Assembly: GCF_013177735.1 (NCBI RefSeq)
Contig: NZ_WOEZ01000208.1
Coordinates: forward strand, 1-64,000
From: Paraburkholderia elongata
GTDB taxonomy: Bacteria; Pseudomonadota; Gammaproteobacteria; Burkholderiales; Burkholderiaceae
Direction: 5' to 3'
Length of the DNA stretch: 64,000 nucleotides
Position 1 is the stretch's first letter; each line of letters begins with the position of its first letter. Below the pieces are notes generated by a model. It searched no databases, had not been told where the DNA came from, and saw nothing but the letters and a program-made list of their open reading frames with translations. A program made the position numbers and the translations under genes. Of the stretch, positions 26,921-36,622 are shown piece after piece.

Positions 26921-27043
26921 ATGCGAAAACTCATGGCCTCTATGATAGTGGGCCTGATAGGGCTGACCGCGCTGTCCGTGTCGATCACGGCTGTCGCATG
27001 CGGTGATTCGAGCTATCAATCTTCTTCGACCGATGGCAAATAA
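26921..27043 (+). CDS. Small predicted exported peptide (40 aa)
   Basis: A 40-aa product: a hydrophobic N-terminal segment (MRKLMASMIVGLIGLTALSV) ends at SITAVACGDSS, which could be a lipobox-like site or a plain signal-peptide end, leaving a short Ser-rich tail. Support comes from AAGGAG 6 bases before the ATG and a terminator just after the gene. I do not recognise a family. Confidence 0.55.
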   Translation: MRKLMASMIVGLIGLTALSVSITAVACGDSSYQSSSTDGK

Positions 27044-27076
27044 TCCCGCCGCCCGAAAGCGCCGAGTGCGCACAAA

Positions 27077-27108
27077 AAAAGGCCTTCATCTGACGATGAG
27101 GGCCTTTT
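27077..27108. terminator. Bidirectional terminator between the 40-aa gene and exbD
   Basis: 14-bp stem AAAAGGCCTTCATC (27077-27090) / GATGAGGGCCTTTT (27095-27108) with one wobble pair and a TGAC loop. A- and T-runs flank it, so it can serve both convergent units. Confidence 0.88.
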
Positions 27109-27206
27109 ACTTTTAGCCCTTGTTTCAAGGGTGTTTCCGCTTATTCGGCAGGCGCTGCTTAACAGCGGTGCGTTGCTACGCGCGGATCACTTGCCCTCAT
27201 TTTCCT

Positions 27207-27626
27207 TCATTTACCTTTAGGCTGCGTGACGAAGCCGATCTTCGTAAGGCCGCCGGCCTGCGCCGCCGACATCACTTCCGCCACTTTCTCGTACGCGACC
27301 TTGCGGTCCGCATCCAGGTGCAGCTCCGGCTGCGGATTCGTTTGCGCAGCCTCTGCAATCTTCGCGCGCAGCGCCGCGTCGTCGACCTTCTTGTCGTCCC
27401 ACAACACGTTGCCGTCCGCATCGACGATGACCGTCACTTGCGCGGGCTTGGTGTCTTCCTTCTGACTGCTTGCATGCGGCAGATCGATTTTGACCGCGTG
27501 ACGGATCACCGGGATCGTCACCATGAAGACGATCAGGAGAACCAACATCACGTCGACGAGCGGCGTCATGTTGATTTCGTTCATCAGGCCGTCGTCATCG
27601 CCGCCGGCGAAGGGGCTCATTGCCAT
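27207..27626 (-). CDS. exbD: ExbD, TonB-system energy transducer subunit
   Basis: Product of 139 aa: one transmembrane helix (VDVMLVLLIVFMVTIPVI) with the proton-path Asp in NEINMTPLVDVMLVLL, then a periplasmic domain. Start MAMSPFAGGDDDGLMNEINMTP at 27626. With ExbB and TonB it uses the proton motive force to power outer-membrane iron and haem receptors. Last gene of tonB-exbB-exbD; exbB stops 16 bases upstream. Confidence 0.94.
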   Translation of the reverse strand: MAMSPFAGGDDDGLMNEINMTPLVDVMLVLLIVFMVTIPVIRHAVKIDLPHASSQKEDTKPAQVTVIVDADGNVLWDDKKVDDAALRAKIAEAAQTNPQPELHLDADRKVAYEKVAEVMSAAQAGGLTKIGFVTQPKGK

Positions 27627-27642
27627 CGGAATGCCTCGTCGA

Positions 27643-28374
27643 TCAGTGGGCGCGCGTAGCGAGGCGCAATCCGTCGCCGCGCTTGGACGACGACAGACGG
27701 GCACCCGTCACGAAGAATGCGTGCAGACCGTGCGCAAAGCGGCTCAGCTTGGCGACGATCGCCTTGTTGGCGCGCGTCAGTGCGTTGTAGCCGAGCACGG
27801 CCGGAATCGCGACGAACAGGCCGAACGCGGTCATGATCAGCGCTTCGCCAACCGGGCCCGCGACCTGATCGATCGACGACTGGCCGCTCGCGCCGATCGC
27901 CAGCAGTGCGTGATAGATGCCCCACACCGTGCCGAACAGGCCGACGAACGGCGCCGTGCTGCCGATCGAGGCGAGAATCGCCAGACCGCTTTGCATACGC
28001 GCGACGCTTTCATCCATCGTGTCTTTCAGGCAGCGCGTCACCCAATCCGACACGTCCATGCGGTCGTGCAGATGCGGCTGCGTCTGATGATGGTGATCGG
28101 CGGCTTCCTGGCCCGACAGTGCAAGTGCGAGGAACGGATTGTCCTGCGGCGTCGACGATTCGGCGCCGAGCTTCTTCACGCCATCGGCGAGATCGTCTGA
28201 ATGCCAGAACTGCTGTTCGGCGTTCTTCGTGAGCCGTTTCAGGCGCATCACATTCCAGCCCTTGATGACGATCACGCTCCACGACATCACCGACATGATC
28301 AACAGCGCGAGCGCGATTCCCCGCGTCACGAAATCCCCTTGCGCCCACACGTGCGCCAATCCGTAGTTTTGCAT
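27643..28374 (-). CDS. exbB: ExbB/TolQ-family proton channel subunit
   Basis: Product of 243 aa with three transmembrane segments (about residues 15-40, 130-160, 175-200). The conserved core LASIGSTAPFVGLFGTVWGIYHAL and GPVGEALIMTAFGLFVAIPAVLGYN is present. The start MQNYGLAHVW at 28374 is usual for betaproteobacterial ExbB. It lies between tonB (26 bases upstream) and exbD. Confidence 0.94.
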   Translation of the reverse strand: MQNYGLAHVWAQGDFVTRGIALALLIMSVMSWSVIVIKGWNVMRLKRLTKNAEQQFWHSDDLADGVKKLGAESSTPQDNPFLALALSGQEAADHHHQTQPHLHDRMDVSDWVTRCLKDTMDESVARMQSGLAILASIGSTAPFVGLFGTVWGIYHALLAIGASGQSSIDQVAGPVGEALIMTAFGLFVAIPAVLGYNALTRANKAIVAKLSRFAHGLHAFFVTGARLSSSKRGDGLRLATRAH

Positions 28375-28400
28375 TGCAATTCCTTTTTTTAAAATCTGCC

Positions 28401-29126
28401 TCAATCGTTCAGATTGAAGTTGTAAGGCTGGGTGTACGCGGCCCGAATCGGCTGGCCGTTCTCGAGATAGGGCTTGCAGGCACTCGCGTGCGCTGCGGCA
28501 ACCGCGGCATCGTCCAGGCGGTTGAAGCCGCTGCTCTTTTTCAGTTCGATGTTCTCGAGCTTGCCCGTCAGTCCGACCACGAACTTCACATAGGCGGTGC
28601 CAGTTTCACCGCGTCGCTTGGAAAGCGATGGGTACTCCGGCGTGACCATGTTGCAGTCGAGGTGCGAAACATTTTTCGGCGCGGTGATTTCCATCGTCGG
28701 ACGGCCGACCGCCGGAGCAGCCTGAGCGGGCGGTGCAGCCGGCGCGGGCGGCGTTGGATCAGCCGCTGCGACAGGCGTGGGCGACGGCGCGGCGGCCTCG
28801 GGCAACGGCGTAGGCGTCGGCCTGGGCGTCGGTGTCGGTTTTGGCTGGACTTTGGGCTTGGTATGGACCGGCGGCACCGGCTTGGGCGGCGGCGCGATCG
28901 ATTGCAACGCGACGGGCGCGGCGACCGGCGCTGGCGCCAGCAACTGCGCGGTCATGACACGCGATTCGAGTGACGGTTGCACGGGTTCATGACGCAACGT
29001 CAGGACCTTCGCAAGCAACGCGACGTGAATCGCTGCGACCGCGGCAGTCGCGGTCAAGGCACGGGAATTCATTCGGACGGACGAAGCCGGCGTGGCACCG
29101 GCTGAAACGGTATGCGAGGCCTGCAT
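28401..29126 (-). CDS. tonB: TonB energy-transducing protein
   Basis: Product of 241 aa: an N-terminal anchor helix at about residues 22-43, a long Pro-rich periplasm-spanning region with KP and TP repeats (about 80-160), and a TonB C-terminal domain (ending YTQPYNFNLND). It connects ExbBD to outer-membrane receptors. First gene of tonB-exbB-exbD. No Fur box lies directly upstream, but bfd and its Fur box are on the same strand 300 bases away, so the transcript may begin there. Confidence 0.93.
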   Translation of the reverse strand: MQASHTVSAGATPASSVRMNSRALTATAAVAAIHVALLAKVLTLRHEPVQPSLESRVMTAQLLAPAPVAAPVALQSIAPPPKPVPPVHTKPKVQPKPTPTPRPTPTPLPEAAAPSPTPVAAADPTPPAPAAPPAQAAPAVGRPTMEITAPKNVSHLDCNMVTPEYPSLSKRRGETGTAYVKFVVGLTGKLENIELKKSSGFNRLDDAAVAAAHASACKPYLENGQPIRAAYTQPYNFNLND

Positions 29127-29174
29127 ATTAGCGTGGCGACGCGCCGTCGATGCGGCACGTCAGGCAAGACATCG

Positions 29175-29237
29175 TCATGTTCGGAAGATCAGCAGCGAAA
29201 TGAACAAAGTAGTCACGAAACCAATCAGCAATTCCAT
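29175..29237 (-). CDS. Predicted 20-aa membrane microprotein
   Basis: The peptide MELLIGFVTTLFISLLIFRT would be a single hydrophobic helix with a positive C-terminal end. AAGGAG sits 6 bases before the ATG, better than many real genes nearby. It lies between bfd and tonB in the same direction. No homologue is recalled; the case rests on the ribosome site and composition. Confidence 0.45.
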   Translation of the reverse strand: MELLIGFVTTLFISLLIFRT

Positions 29238-29409
29238 CTCGAACTCCTTGTAACGGGTGAGCGGGTAGCTGGCTGGTACGGATACTGGCTTGCTGACGGC
29301 AGTGGGAAAAGACGAGAAGCAGGACGTGAAGCTGGGCGTGAAGCCGCGCATGCAGCAGTAAGGCGGTGAGCCCCCGAGGCGCGGCATGGGCCGCGGCCTA
29401 AAACCGGCC

Positions 29410-29646
29410 TCAGGCGGCCTTGCGTTCGTAAAACGTCAGCGGCACCGCTTGCGGGTGGTGCTCAAAGCCGCAGCGGCTCGCGCACACGCCGCTTTCCATC
29501 ATGACGTCGCGCACGGAATCCGCGCACTTGCCACAACAGGAGGCGACGCCGAGTTCGAACTGGAGTTCGTCGAACGAATCGACGCCTTCCGCGATCGAGG
29601 CACGGATCTTTCGGTCAGAAACAGACTTGCAGACACAGACAATCAT
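29410..29646 (-). CDS. bfd: Bfd, bacterioferritin-associated ferredoxin
   Basis: Product of 78 aa with the Bfd [2Fe-2S] ligand pattern CVC at residues 4-6 and CCGKC at about 37-41. It reduces ferric iron held in bacterioferritin so it can be released. The ATG at 29646 is 24 bases from the Fur box. It is the head of a probable bfd-(microprotein)-tonB-exbB-exbD unit; bfr lies 1.2 kb to the right on the same strand. Confidence 0.93.
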   Translation of the reverse strand: MIVCVCKSVSDRKIRASIAEGVDSFDELQFELGVASCCGKCADSVRDVMMESGVCASRCGFEHHPQAVPLTFYERKAA

Positions 29647-29669
29647 GGCAGGGCGTCATAGCTAACGTT

Positions 29670-29688
29670 AATGCGAACTATTATCATT
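29670..29688. promoter_or_regulatory. Fur box upstream of bfd
   Basis: AATGCGAACTATTATCATT fits the 19-bp Fur consensus and closely matches the ftrA box. It lies 24 bases before the bfd start on the minus strand. The following 174 bases to murI contain nothing identifiable. Confidence 0.82.
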
Positions 29689-29862
29689 TTGATTGGCCCA
29701 TTTGGCAAGCGTCCTGCATGATTTTTTGTAACAAAACCAGACTGTTGGAAGGGTTTCGCCTACGGGGTGGGATTCGTCGCGGGCGGCGGGAAGGGTGCAA
29801 AAACGCCTAAAAAACACGCAGAAAGGCCGGGTGGCGGCCCTAAAACGCAGCGGGCGAGGGTT

Positions 29863-30774
29863 TTATGCGGCTTGGGAATCGGGCGCTGCCGTGCGGCGCG
29901 ACGGGATCACGACCTGATCGACTGCCGCGTCGATTTGCAGCAGGGTAGCGGCGAGCTGCTGCTGATGCGTGCCGTCGCCGGTTGAATAAAAGCGGGGCAG
30001 AACAGCACCGGTGCTTTCCGGTGCAGCGCGCAGCCCGTGCTGGTCGAGTACCCGCTCCAGCTGGCGCGCGATGGCCACGCTCGTATCGATCAGCGTCAGC
30101 CGGTCGCCGACGATATCGCGGATCGCCGCATCGAGAAACGGGTAGTGGGTGCAGCCGAGCACCAGAGTGTCGGCGCCGGCATCGAGCATGGGCTGCAGGT
30201 AGCTGCGCAGCAGCGCGCGCAATTCAGCGGACCCGACGTCGCAGCGTTCCACCGCCTGCACGAGCCCGTGGCCCGGTTGGCAAAGAAAGCGGCAATCAGC
30301 GGCGTAGCGCTCCAGCAGGGCCTGAAAGCGGGCGCTGCGCAAGGTCACTTGCGTGGCGAGCACGCCGGCGACACGCGTTTTCGACTGCAGTGCGGCCGGT
30401 TTGACGCCCGGCTCGACGCCGATCAGCGGAATGGACAGCTTTTCGCGGACCAGTGCGATGGATTGCGCGGTCGCCGTGTTGCATGCAACCACCAGCGCCT
30501 TCGCGCCTTGCCTCGCGAGCCATTCCCCGATTGCGAGGGTGCGGTCGGCGATGAAGTCGTCGTCGCGTTCGCCATAGGGGGCGTAGAGCGAGTCGGCGAC
30601 GTAGATGAGCACTTCGCCGGGCAGTTGCGCCCGGACCGCCCGCAGCACCGACAAACCGCCCAGCCCCGAGTCGAAAATGCCGACCGGCGCCCGCGATCCG
30701 CCACCTGAGGTGGCAATCGGGGCACTCGAAGACGGCGATTCTGCGGGCATAGGCGATAAGGAGACGCGCGGCAT
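29863..30774 (-). CDS. murI: MurI, glutamate racemase
   Basis: Product of about 303 aa that makes D-glutamate for peptidoglycan. Motifs: PVGIFDSGLGGLSVLRA at the core start, catalytic Cys in VACNTATA and in LGCTHYPFL, and GVEPGVKPA. The N-terminal 30 residues are a variable Ser/Pro-rich extension. ATG 30774 is chosen; a GTG at 30783 adds three residues. Between bfd and bfr on the same strand but not functionally linked to iron. Confidence 0.94.
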   Translation of the reverse strand: MPRVSLSPMPAESPSSSAPIATSGGGSRAPVGIFDSGLGGLSVLRAVRAQLPGEVLIYVADSLYAPYGERDDDFIADRTLAIGEWLARQGAKALVVACNTATAQSIALVREKLSIPLIGVEPGVKPAALQSKTRVAGVLATQVTLRSARFQALLERYAADCRFLCQPGHGLVQAVERCDVGSAELRALLRSYLQPMLDAGADTLVLGCTHYPFLDAAIRDIVGDRLTLIDTSVAIARQLERVLDQHGLRAAPESTGAVLPRFYSTGDGTHQQQLAATLLQIDAAVDQVVIPSRRTAAPDSQAA

Positions 30775-30858
30775 AGCGGTCACGGGAAACTCACGAAAAC
30801 GGGAAAGTGCGCAAGTATATCGCCCGCGCGGTGCGCGGGTTTTTCCAACCTGGTTCGA

Positions 30859-31338
30859 TCAGGACTCGACCGAACCCATTGCAGTTTGCTGGTAGTTCTG
30901 GATGCCGACCTTGTCGATCAGGTCCAGTTGCGTTTCGAGCCAGTCGATGTGTTCTTCCGTGTCGTCGAGAATCTTCACGAAGATTTCGCGCGAGATGAAG
31001 TCGCGAACCGACTCGCAATACACGATCGCTTCTTTGCAGGTGCTTTGCGAAATCTGTTCGAGCTTCAGATCGCATTCGAGGATTTCTTTGGTTTCTTCGC
31101 CGATCAGCAGCTTGTGCAGGTCTTGCAGGTTCGGCAGGCCATCGAGCATGAAAATGCGTTCGATCAGCCAGTCGGCGTGCTTCATTTCGCCGATCGATTC
31201 GTCGTATTCATGCTTGCCAAGTTTCTCGAGGCCCCAGTGCTTGTACATCCGCGCATGCAGGAAGTACTGGTTGATGGCGGTGAGCTCGTTCTTCAGTTGC
31301 GAGTTCAGATACTCGATAACTTTTTTGTCGCCTTGCAT
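30859..31338 (-). CDS. bfr: Bacterioferritin
   Basis: Product of 159 aa, the haem-containing iron-storage cage subunit. The four-helix ferroxidase ligands are visible ([39 protein letters not shown]). The haem Met is in GEMKHAD near residue 52. Length is that of the family. Works with Bfd for iron release. A terminator between fumA and bfr isolates it from the gene downstream. Confidence 0.95.
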   Translation of the reverse strand: MQGDKKVIEYLNSQLKNELTAINQYFLHARMYKHWGLEKLGKHEYDESIGEMKHADWLIERIFMLDGLPNLQDLHKLLIGEETKEILECDLKLEQISQSTCKEAIVYCESVRDFISREIFVKILDDTEEHIDWLETQLDLIDKVGIQNYQQTAMGSVES

Positions 31339-31465
31339 GATGATTCCTTATGGGGGCTTTGAATTTTCAACAACAATAAACGCCGGGCCTGAAAAAGCCA
31401 AGACAACAGACGCATCATTTGACATTCTTTCCGGCTTCACGCGCAGCGGCTCGCGCCGAAATGAA

Positions 31466-31493
31466 AAAAGCCGGGACCGCAGCCCCGGCTTTT
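31466..31493. terminator. Terminator between bfr and fumA
   Basis: 10-bp perfect stem AAAAGCCGGG (31466-31475) / CCCGGCTTTT (31484-31493). The fumA stop at 31522 is 29 bases away; it terminates fumA transcription (minus strand) and insulates bfr, whose 127-base upstream region lies between this hairpin and 31339. Confidence 0.85.
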
Positions 31494-31521
31494 GACACAC
31501 GTGACAGGCGTTAGCGGCGAA

Positions 31522-33045
31522 TTAAACCGTCGCGACCGGAATTTTGCCGATCTTCGCTTGCCATTCCTTCGGGCCGATCTGGTGCACCGAGGTGCCGTTC
31601 GAATCGACGGCAACCGTCACCGGCATATCCTGCACGTCGAATTCGTAGATCGCTTCCATGCCAAGGTCTTCGAACGCGAGAACCTTCGCGCTGCGAATTG
31701 CCTTCGACACGAGGTAAGCAGCACCGCCCACGGCCATCAGGTACGCGGCCTTGTGCTTCTTGATCGCCTCGATCGCAACCGGGCCGCGCTCGGCCTTGCC
31801 GATCATCGAAATGAGGCCGGTTTGCGACAACATCGTCTCGGTGAACTTGTCCATGCGCGTGGCGGTGGTCGGGCCTGCTGGGCCGACTGCTTCGTCGCGC
31901 ACCGGATCGACCGGGCCGACGTAATAGATCACGCGATTCGTGAAGTCGACCGGCAGCTTTTCGCCCTTCGCGAGCATGTCAGCGATGCGCTTGTGCGCCG
32001 CGTCGCGGCCCGTCAACATCTTGCCCGACAGCAGCAATGTCTGGCCTGGCTTCCAGGCTGCGACTTCTTCCGGAGTCAGCGTGTTCAAATCGACGCGCTG
32101 GCTCTTTTCCGTGTCCGGTTCCCACTGGACTTTCGGCCATGCGTCGAGCGACGGCGCTTCGAGCTTCGCCACGCCCGAGCCATCCAGCGTGAAATGCGCG
32201 TGACGGGTCGCTGCGCAGTTCGGGATGATCGCGATCGGCTTGCTTGCAGCGTGCGTCGGCGCAGCCATGATCTTCACGTCGAGCACGGTGGCGAGACCGC
32301 CGAGACCTTGTGCACCGATGCCGAGCGCGTTGACCTTCTCGTGCAGTTCGACACGCAGTTCTTCGATCCAGTCCTTCGGGCCGCGTGCGATCACGTCCTG
32401 AATGTCGATCGGATCCATCAGCGATTCCTTCGCCATCACCATCGCTTTCTCAGCGGTGCCGCCAATGCCGATACCGAGCATGCCCGGCGGGCACCAGCCT
32501 GCGCCCATGGTCGGCACGGTCTTCAGAATCCAGTCGACGATCGAGTCCGACGGGTTCAGCATTGCGAACTTCGATTTGTTTTCCGAGCCGCCTCCCTTGG
32601 CGGCAACCTGCACGTCGACCTTGTCGCCCGGCACGATCTCGTAGTGGATCACGGCCGGCGTGTTGTCTTTCGTGTTCTTGCGCGCGCCTTCCGGAGGGCT
32701 CACGATCGACGCGCGCAGCACGTTGTCCGGGTTCAGGTAACCGCGGCGCACGCCTTCGTTGATCATCTCGGTGACGCCCATCGTCGCACCGTCCCAACGG
32801 ACATCCATGCCGACCTTCACGAACACTGTAACGATGCCGGTGTCCTGGCAGATCGGGCGCTTGCCTTCCGCACACATGCGGCTGTTGGTGAGAATCTGCG
32901 CGATCGCATCCTTCGCTGCCGGGCTCTCTTCGAGCTCGTAAGCGCGGCCCAAGGCCTGGATGTAATCGAGCGGGTGGTAATAGCTGATGTACTGAAGCGA
33001 ATCAGCAATGCTCTGAATCAGATCTTCCTGTTTGATGACGGTCAT
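31522..33045 (-). CDS. fumA: Class I (iron-sulfur) fumarate hydratase
   Basis: Product of 507 aa, single-chain class I fumarase with a 4Fe-4S cluster, converting fumarate to malate. Candidate cluster cysteines are in RPICQDTG (about residue 66), GAGWCPPG and IPNCAATRH. N-terminal alpha-type and C-terminal beta-type regions (GKMLTGRDAAHKRI; YYVGPVDPVRDEAVGPAGPTT) are both complete. Because the cluster is oxygen-sensitive and iron-dependent, its place next to the iron genes is notable, but no Fur box was seen here. Confidence 0.94.
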   Translation of the reverse strand: MTVIKQEDLIQSIADSLQYISYYHPLDYIQALGRAYELEESPAAKDAIAQILTNSRMCAEGKRPICQDTGIVTVFVKVGMDVRWDGATMGVTEMINEGVRRGYLNPDNVLRASIVSPPEGARKNTKDNTPAVIHYEIVPGDKVDVQVAAKGGGSENKSKFAMLNPSDSIVDWILKTVPTMGAGWCPPGMLGIGIGGTAEKAMVMAKESLMDPIDIQDVIARGPKDWIEELRVELHEKVNALGIGAQGLGGLATVLDVKIMAAPTHAASKPIAIIPNCAATRHAHFTLDGSGVAKLEAPSLDAWPKVQWEPDTEKSQRVDLNTLTPEEVAAWKPGQTLLLSGKMLTGRDAAHKRIADMLAKGEKLPVDFTNRVIYYVGPVDPVRDEAVGPAGPTTATRMDKFTETMLSQTGLISMIGKAERGPVAIEAIKKHKAAYLMAVGGAAYLVSKAIRSAKVLAFEDLGMEAIYEFDVQDMPVTVAVDSNGTSVHQIGPKEWQAKIGKIPVATV

Positions 33046-34076
33046 GGCTAGCTCAGTGGGGACAGTGGCGCTTGTTATCCGATCGCGATTGGCTGTGCGG
33101 TCAGTCGTGCGCCTTCAGGGGAGTGGAACCGGTCGAACTCACGACATGCAGCGCCGTGGGTTCCTGAAAATGTTTCGGATGCGTATGGGTGGTCAGACGG
33201 TCGACCAGGGCCTAGGTAAAGCGGCACTTGCAGCCACCGGCTCATGAAGATGATGGCGGGCAGCGGGTGCATCGGGCGGCGCTGACGAGCTGAGTCGGGT
33301 CGCGAGGCGGACATAGGCAAGAGTCAGATGAAACGCAGGTGACGGAACACGGACTAAATGCGCTGACCCGCAGCGCAAACCAAACGCGCGGATCGAGCAC
33401 GCAAACCAGGGCGCAGACGGCGCGGGTCGCGGCCAAGGGAGACCGGAAGAGCTCGCGTCAGGCGCGCTATTGTACAGCGTCGGCTGAATTTGCTGCGGCG
33501 CGGCGGGCAGTGCGGCGCTTACGAGGTCACGGAAGTATCAACAGGGTAAACCCGAAGGTGCCGACCAGCAGCATCGAGGCAATGAGAAGCAGGGAGTAGT
33601 GATTCAAGCTGGAATCGATACGGCTAGTTCAGTTAGCATTGTGAGAGGGCGTGCGAGCCAGCGTAAAGGCGCGGCGCCAGTGCGGCATGCGCGATGCTTG
33701 CCATGTACCCGAGATCGGTATGTCGATCCGGACACATTAACGGAACATAGCGCGTAGCATGCCGTGCCTGACTGGTCTGAACCGCGTAAGGGTTTTCGCT
33801 CGTCACGCGATGCGGTTCGCGTAAGTGGCCGGTAAGTTGCAAAGTTTATGTTTGAACGCGAGAGCGGAACGTTGGTCCTTCATGCATTCATGTTGCAATG
33901 CCACATGAATGAAAATGAAAGGCGAGCGGGCCGCGGCGCAGCGATCGGCGATCGCAGCGCGAGGGTTGGAGACAGCGCGCCGCCTTTCGATCACGGATGG
34001 CGGCGGCACCATCACATGGCGCGCCATAGGCGTGCCGGCACAGGTTTTACGTTTCATCTTCACCAAGGGGTTGTCG
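33046..34076. other. 1-kb intergenic region between fumA and acs
   Basis: No convincing gene is visible. A -24/-12-like motif (CGGCATGCGCGATGCT, 33683-33698) keeps GG-N10-GC but is 380 bases from acs and has two mismatches at key places. A 26-codon TTG-start frame on the minus strand (33527-33607) would encode a very hydrophobic peptide but lacks a ribosome site. The region probably holds the divergent fumA and acs promoters. Confidence 0.5.
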
Positions 34077-36059
<1,983 letters not shown>

Positions 36060-36060
36060 G

Positions 36061-36156
36061 CTTAGGTTTGCCTGGGTTTGTAGCAAGGGTATGTCGATGA
36101 TGTGCCCTTGACCGGACCCAGGTATCGACCAATTTAGACCACTTAGGTCAGGCAGT
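36061..36156 (+). promoter_or_regulatory. Structured leader with candidate pseudoknot, between acs and the symporter pair
   Basis: Nested stems are visible: CCTGGGT (36071-36077) / ACCCAGG (36116-36122) enclosing CAAGGG (36084-36089) / CCCTTG (36105-36110). The apical loop contains GTCGAT (36093-36098), complementary to ATCGAC (36124-36129) just 3' of the outer stem, which would make a pseudoknot. A small hairpin GACC/GGTC (36137-36149) follows. CAGGCA (36149-36154) can pair with TGCCTG (36184-36189) inside the following terminator, which would be mutually exclusive with it. The layout resembles a riboswitch or attenuator; no known class was recognised. Confidence 0.5.
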
Positions 36157-36157
36157 T

Positions 36158-36203
36158 AAAGCCACCGCGCGGACAATCCCGATTGCCTGCCCGGTGGCTT
36201 TTT
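36158..36203 (+). terminator. Terminator (possible attenuator) before the DUF4212 gene
   Basis: 10-bp stem AAAGCCACCG (36158-36167) / CGGTGGCTTT (36192-36201) followed by more T, 13 bases before the DUF4212 start codon. It ends acs transcription or attenuates the symporter genes. Confidence 0.75.
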
Positions 36204-36216
36204 GATACATAGGCGC

Positions 36217-36618
36217 ATGGCCGCGCCGCACCACACCTCTCACGCTACGCTCAATCCCGCGCCCGAACCGCCCGCGGTCTCGGCAGCGATGGCGCGCGCG
36301 CATCAGAAGTACTGGCGTTTCAATCTTGCGTTGATCGCGACGTTGATGACGGTGGGCTTCGTGGTGTCGTTCGTTTTGCCGCTAGTGGCGCCGGCGTTGG
36401 AGCAGGTGCGCTTTATCGGCTTCAGGTTGCCGTTCTACTTCGGTGCGCAAGGGGCGATTCTGATCTACGTCGCGTTGATCGTCGTTTATATCGTGCTGAT
36501 GCAGCGTGCCGACCGCCGTCTGCAACGCGATTTCGATGCCGATGCTAGTGCTAGCCGCGCCAGCAATGCCAGCAGTGTCAGTGCCGAGTCCACCGCGCCC
36601 ACTGCGCGCGGAAGCTGA
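36217..36618 (+). CDS. DUF4212, sodium/solute symporter small subunit
   Basis: Product of 133 aa with two transmembrane helices (LALIATLMTVGFVVSFVLPLV and FYFGAQGAILIYVALIVVYIVLM). The core AHQKYWRFNLALI and RLPFYFGAQGAI is the DUF4212 signature. This small subunit regularly precedes a VC_2705-type sodium:solute symporter, as here with 4 bases between. ATG 36217 is chosen because an earlier TTG at 36202 overlaps the terminator. The ribosome site is weak (AGG 36211-36213). Confidence 0.88.
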   Translation: MAAPHHTSHATLNPAPEPPAVSAAMARAHQKYWRFNLALIATLMTVGFVVSFVLPLVAPALEQVRFIGFRLPFYFGAQGAILIYVALIVVYIVLMQRADRRLQRDFDADASASRASNASSVSAESTAPTARGS

Positions 36619-36622
36619 GCCG

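Noticed and set aside
31492-33051. 519-codon open frame on the plus strand opposite fumA
   Set aside because: Shadow frame of fumA with no domain and no ribosome site.
33527-33607. 26-aa hydrophobic peptide on the minus strand with TTG start
   Set aside because: Membrane-like composition is suggestive, but there is no ribosome binding site and the TTG start is weak.
33683-33698. Sigma-54-like motif upstream of acs
   Set aside because: Keeps GG-N10-GC but misses two key positions, is 380 bases from acs and has no enhancer-like sites nearby.
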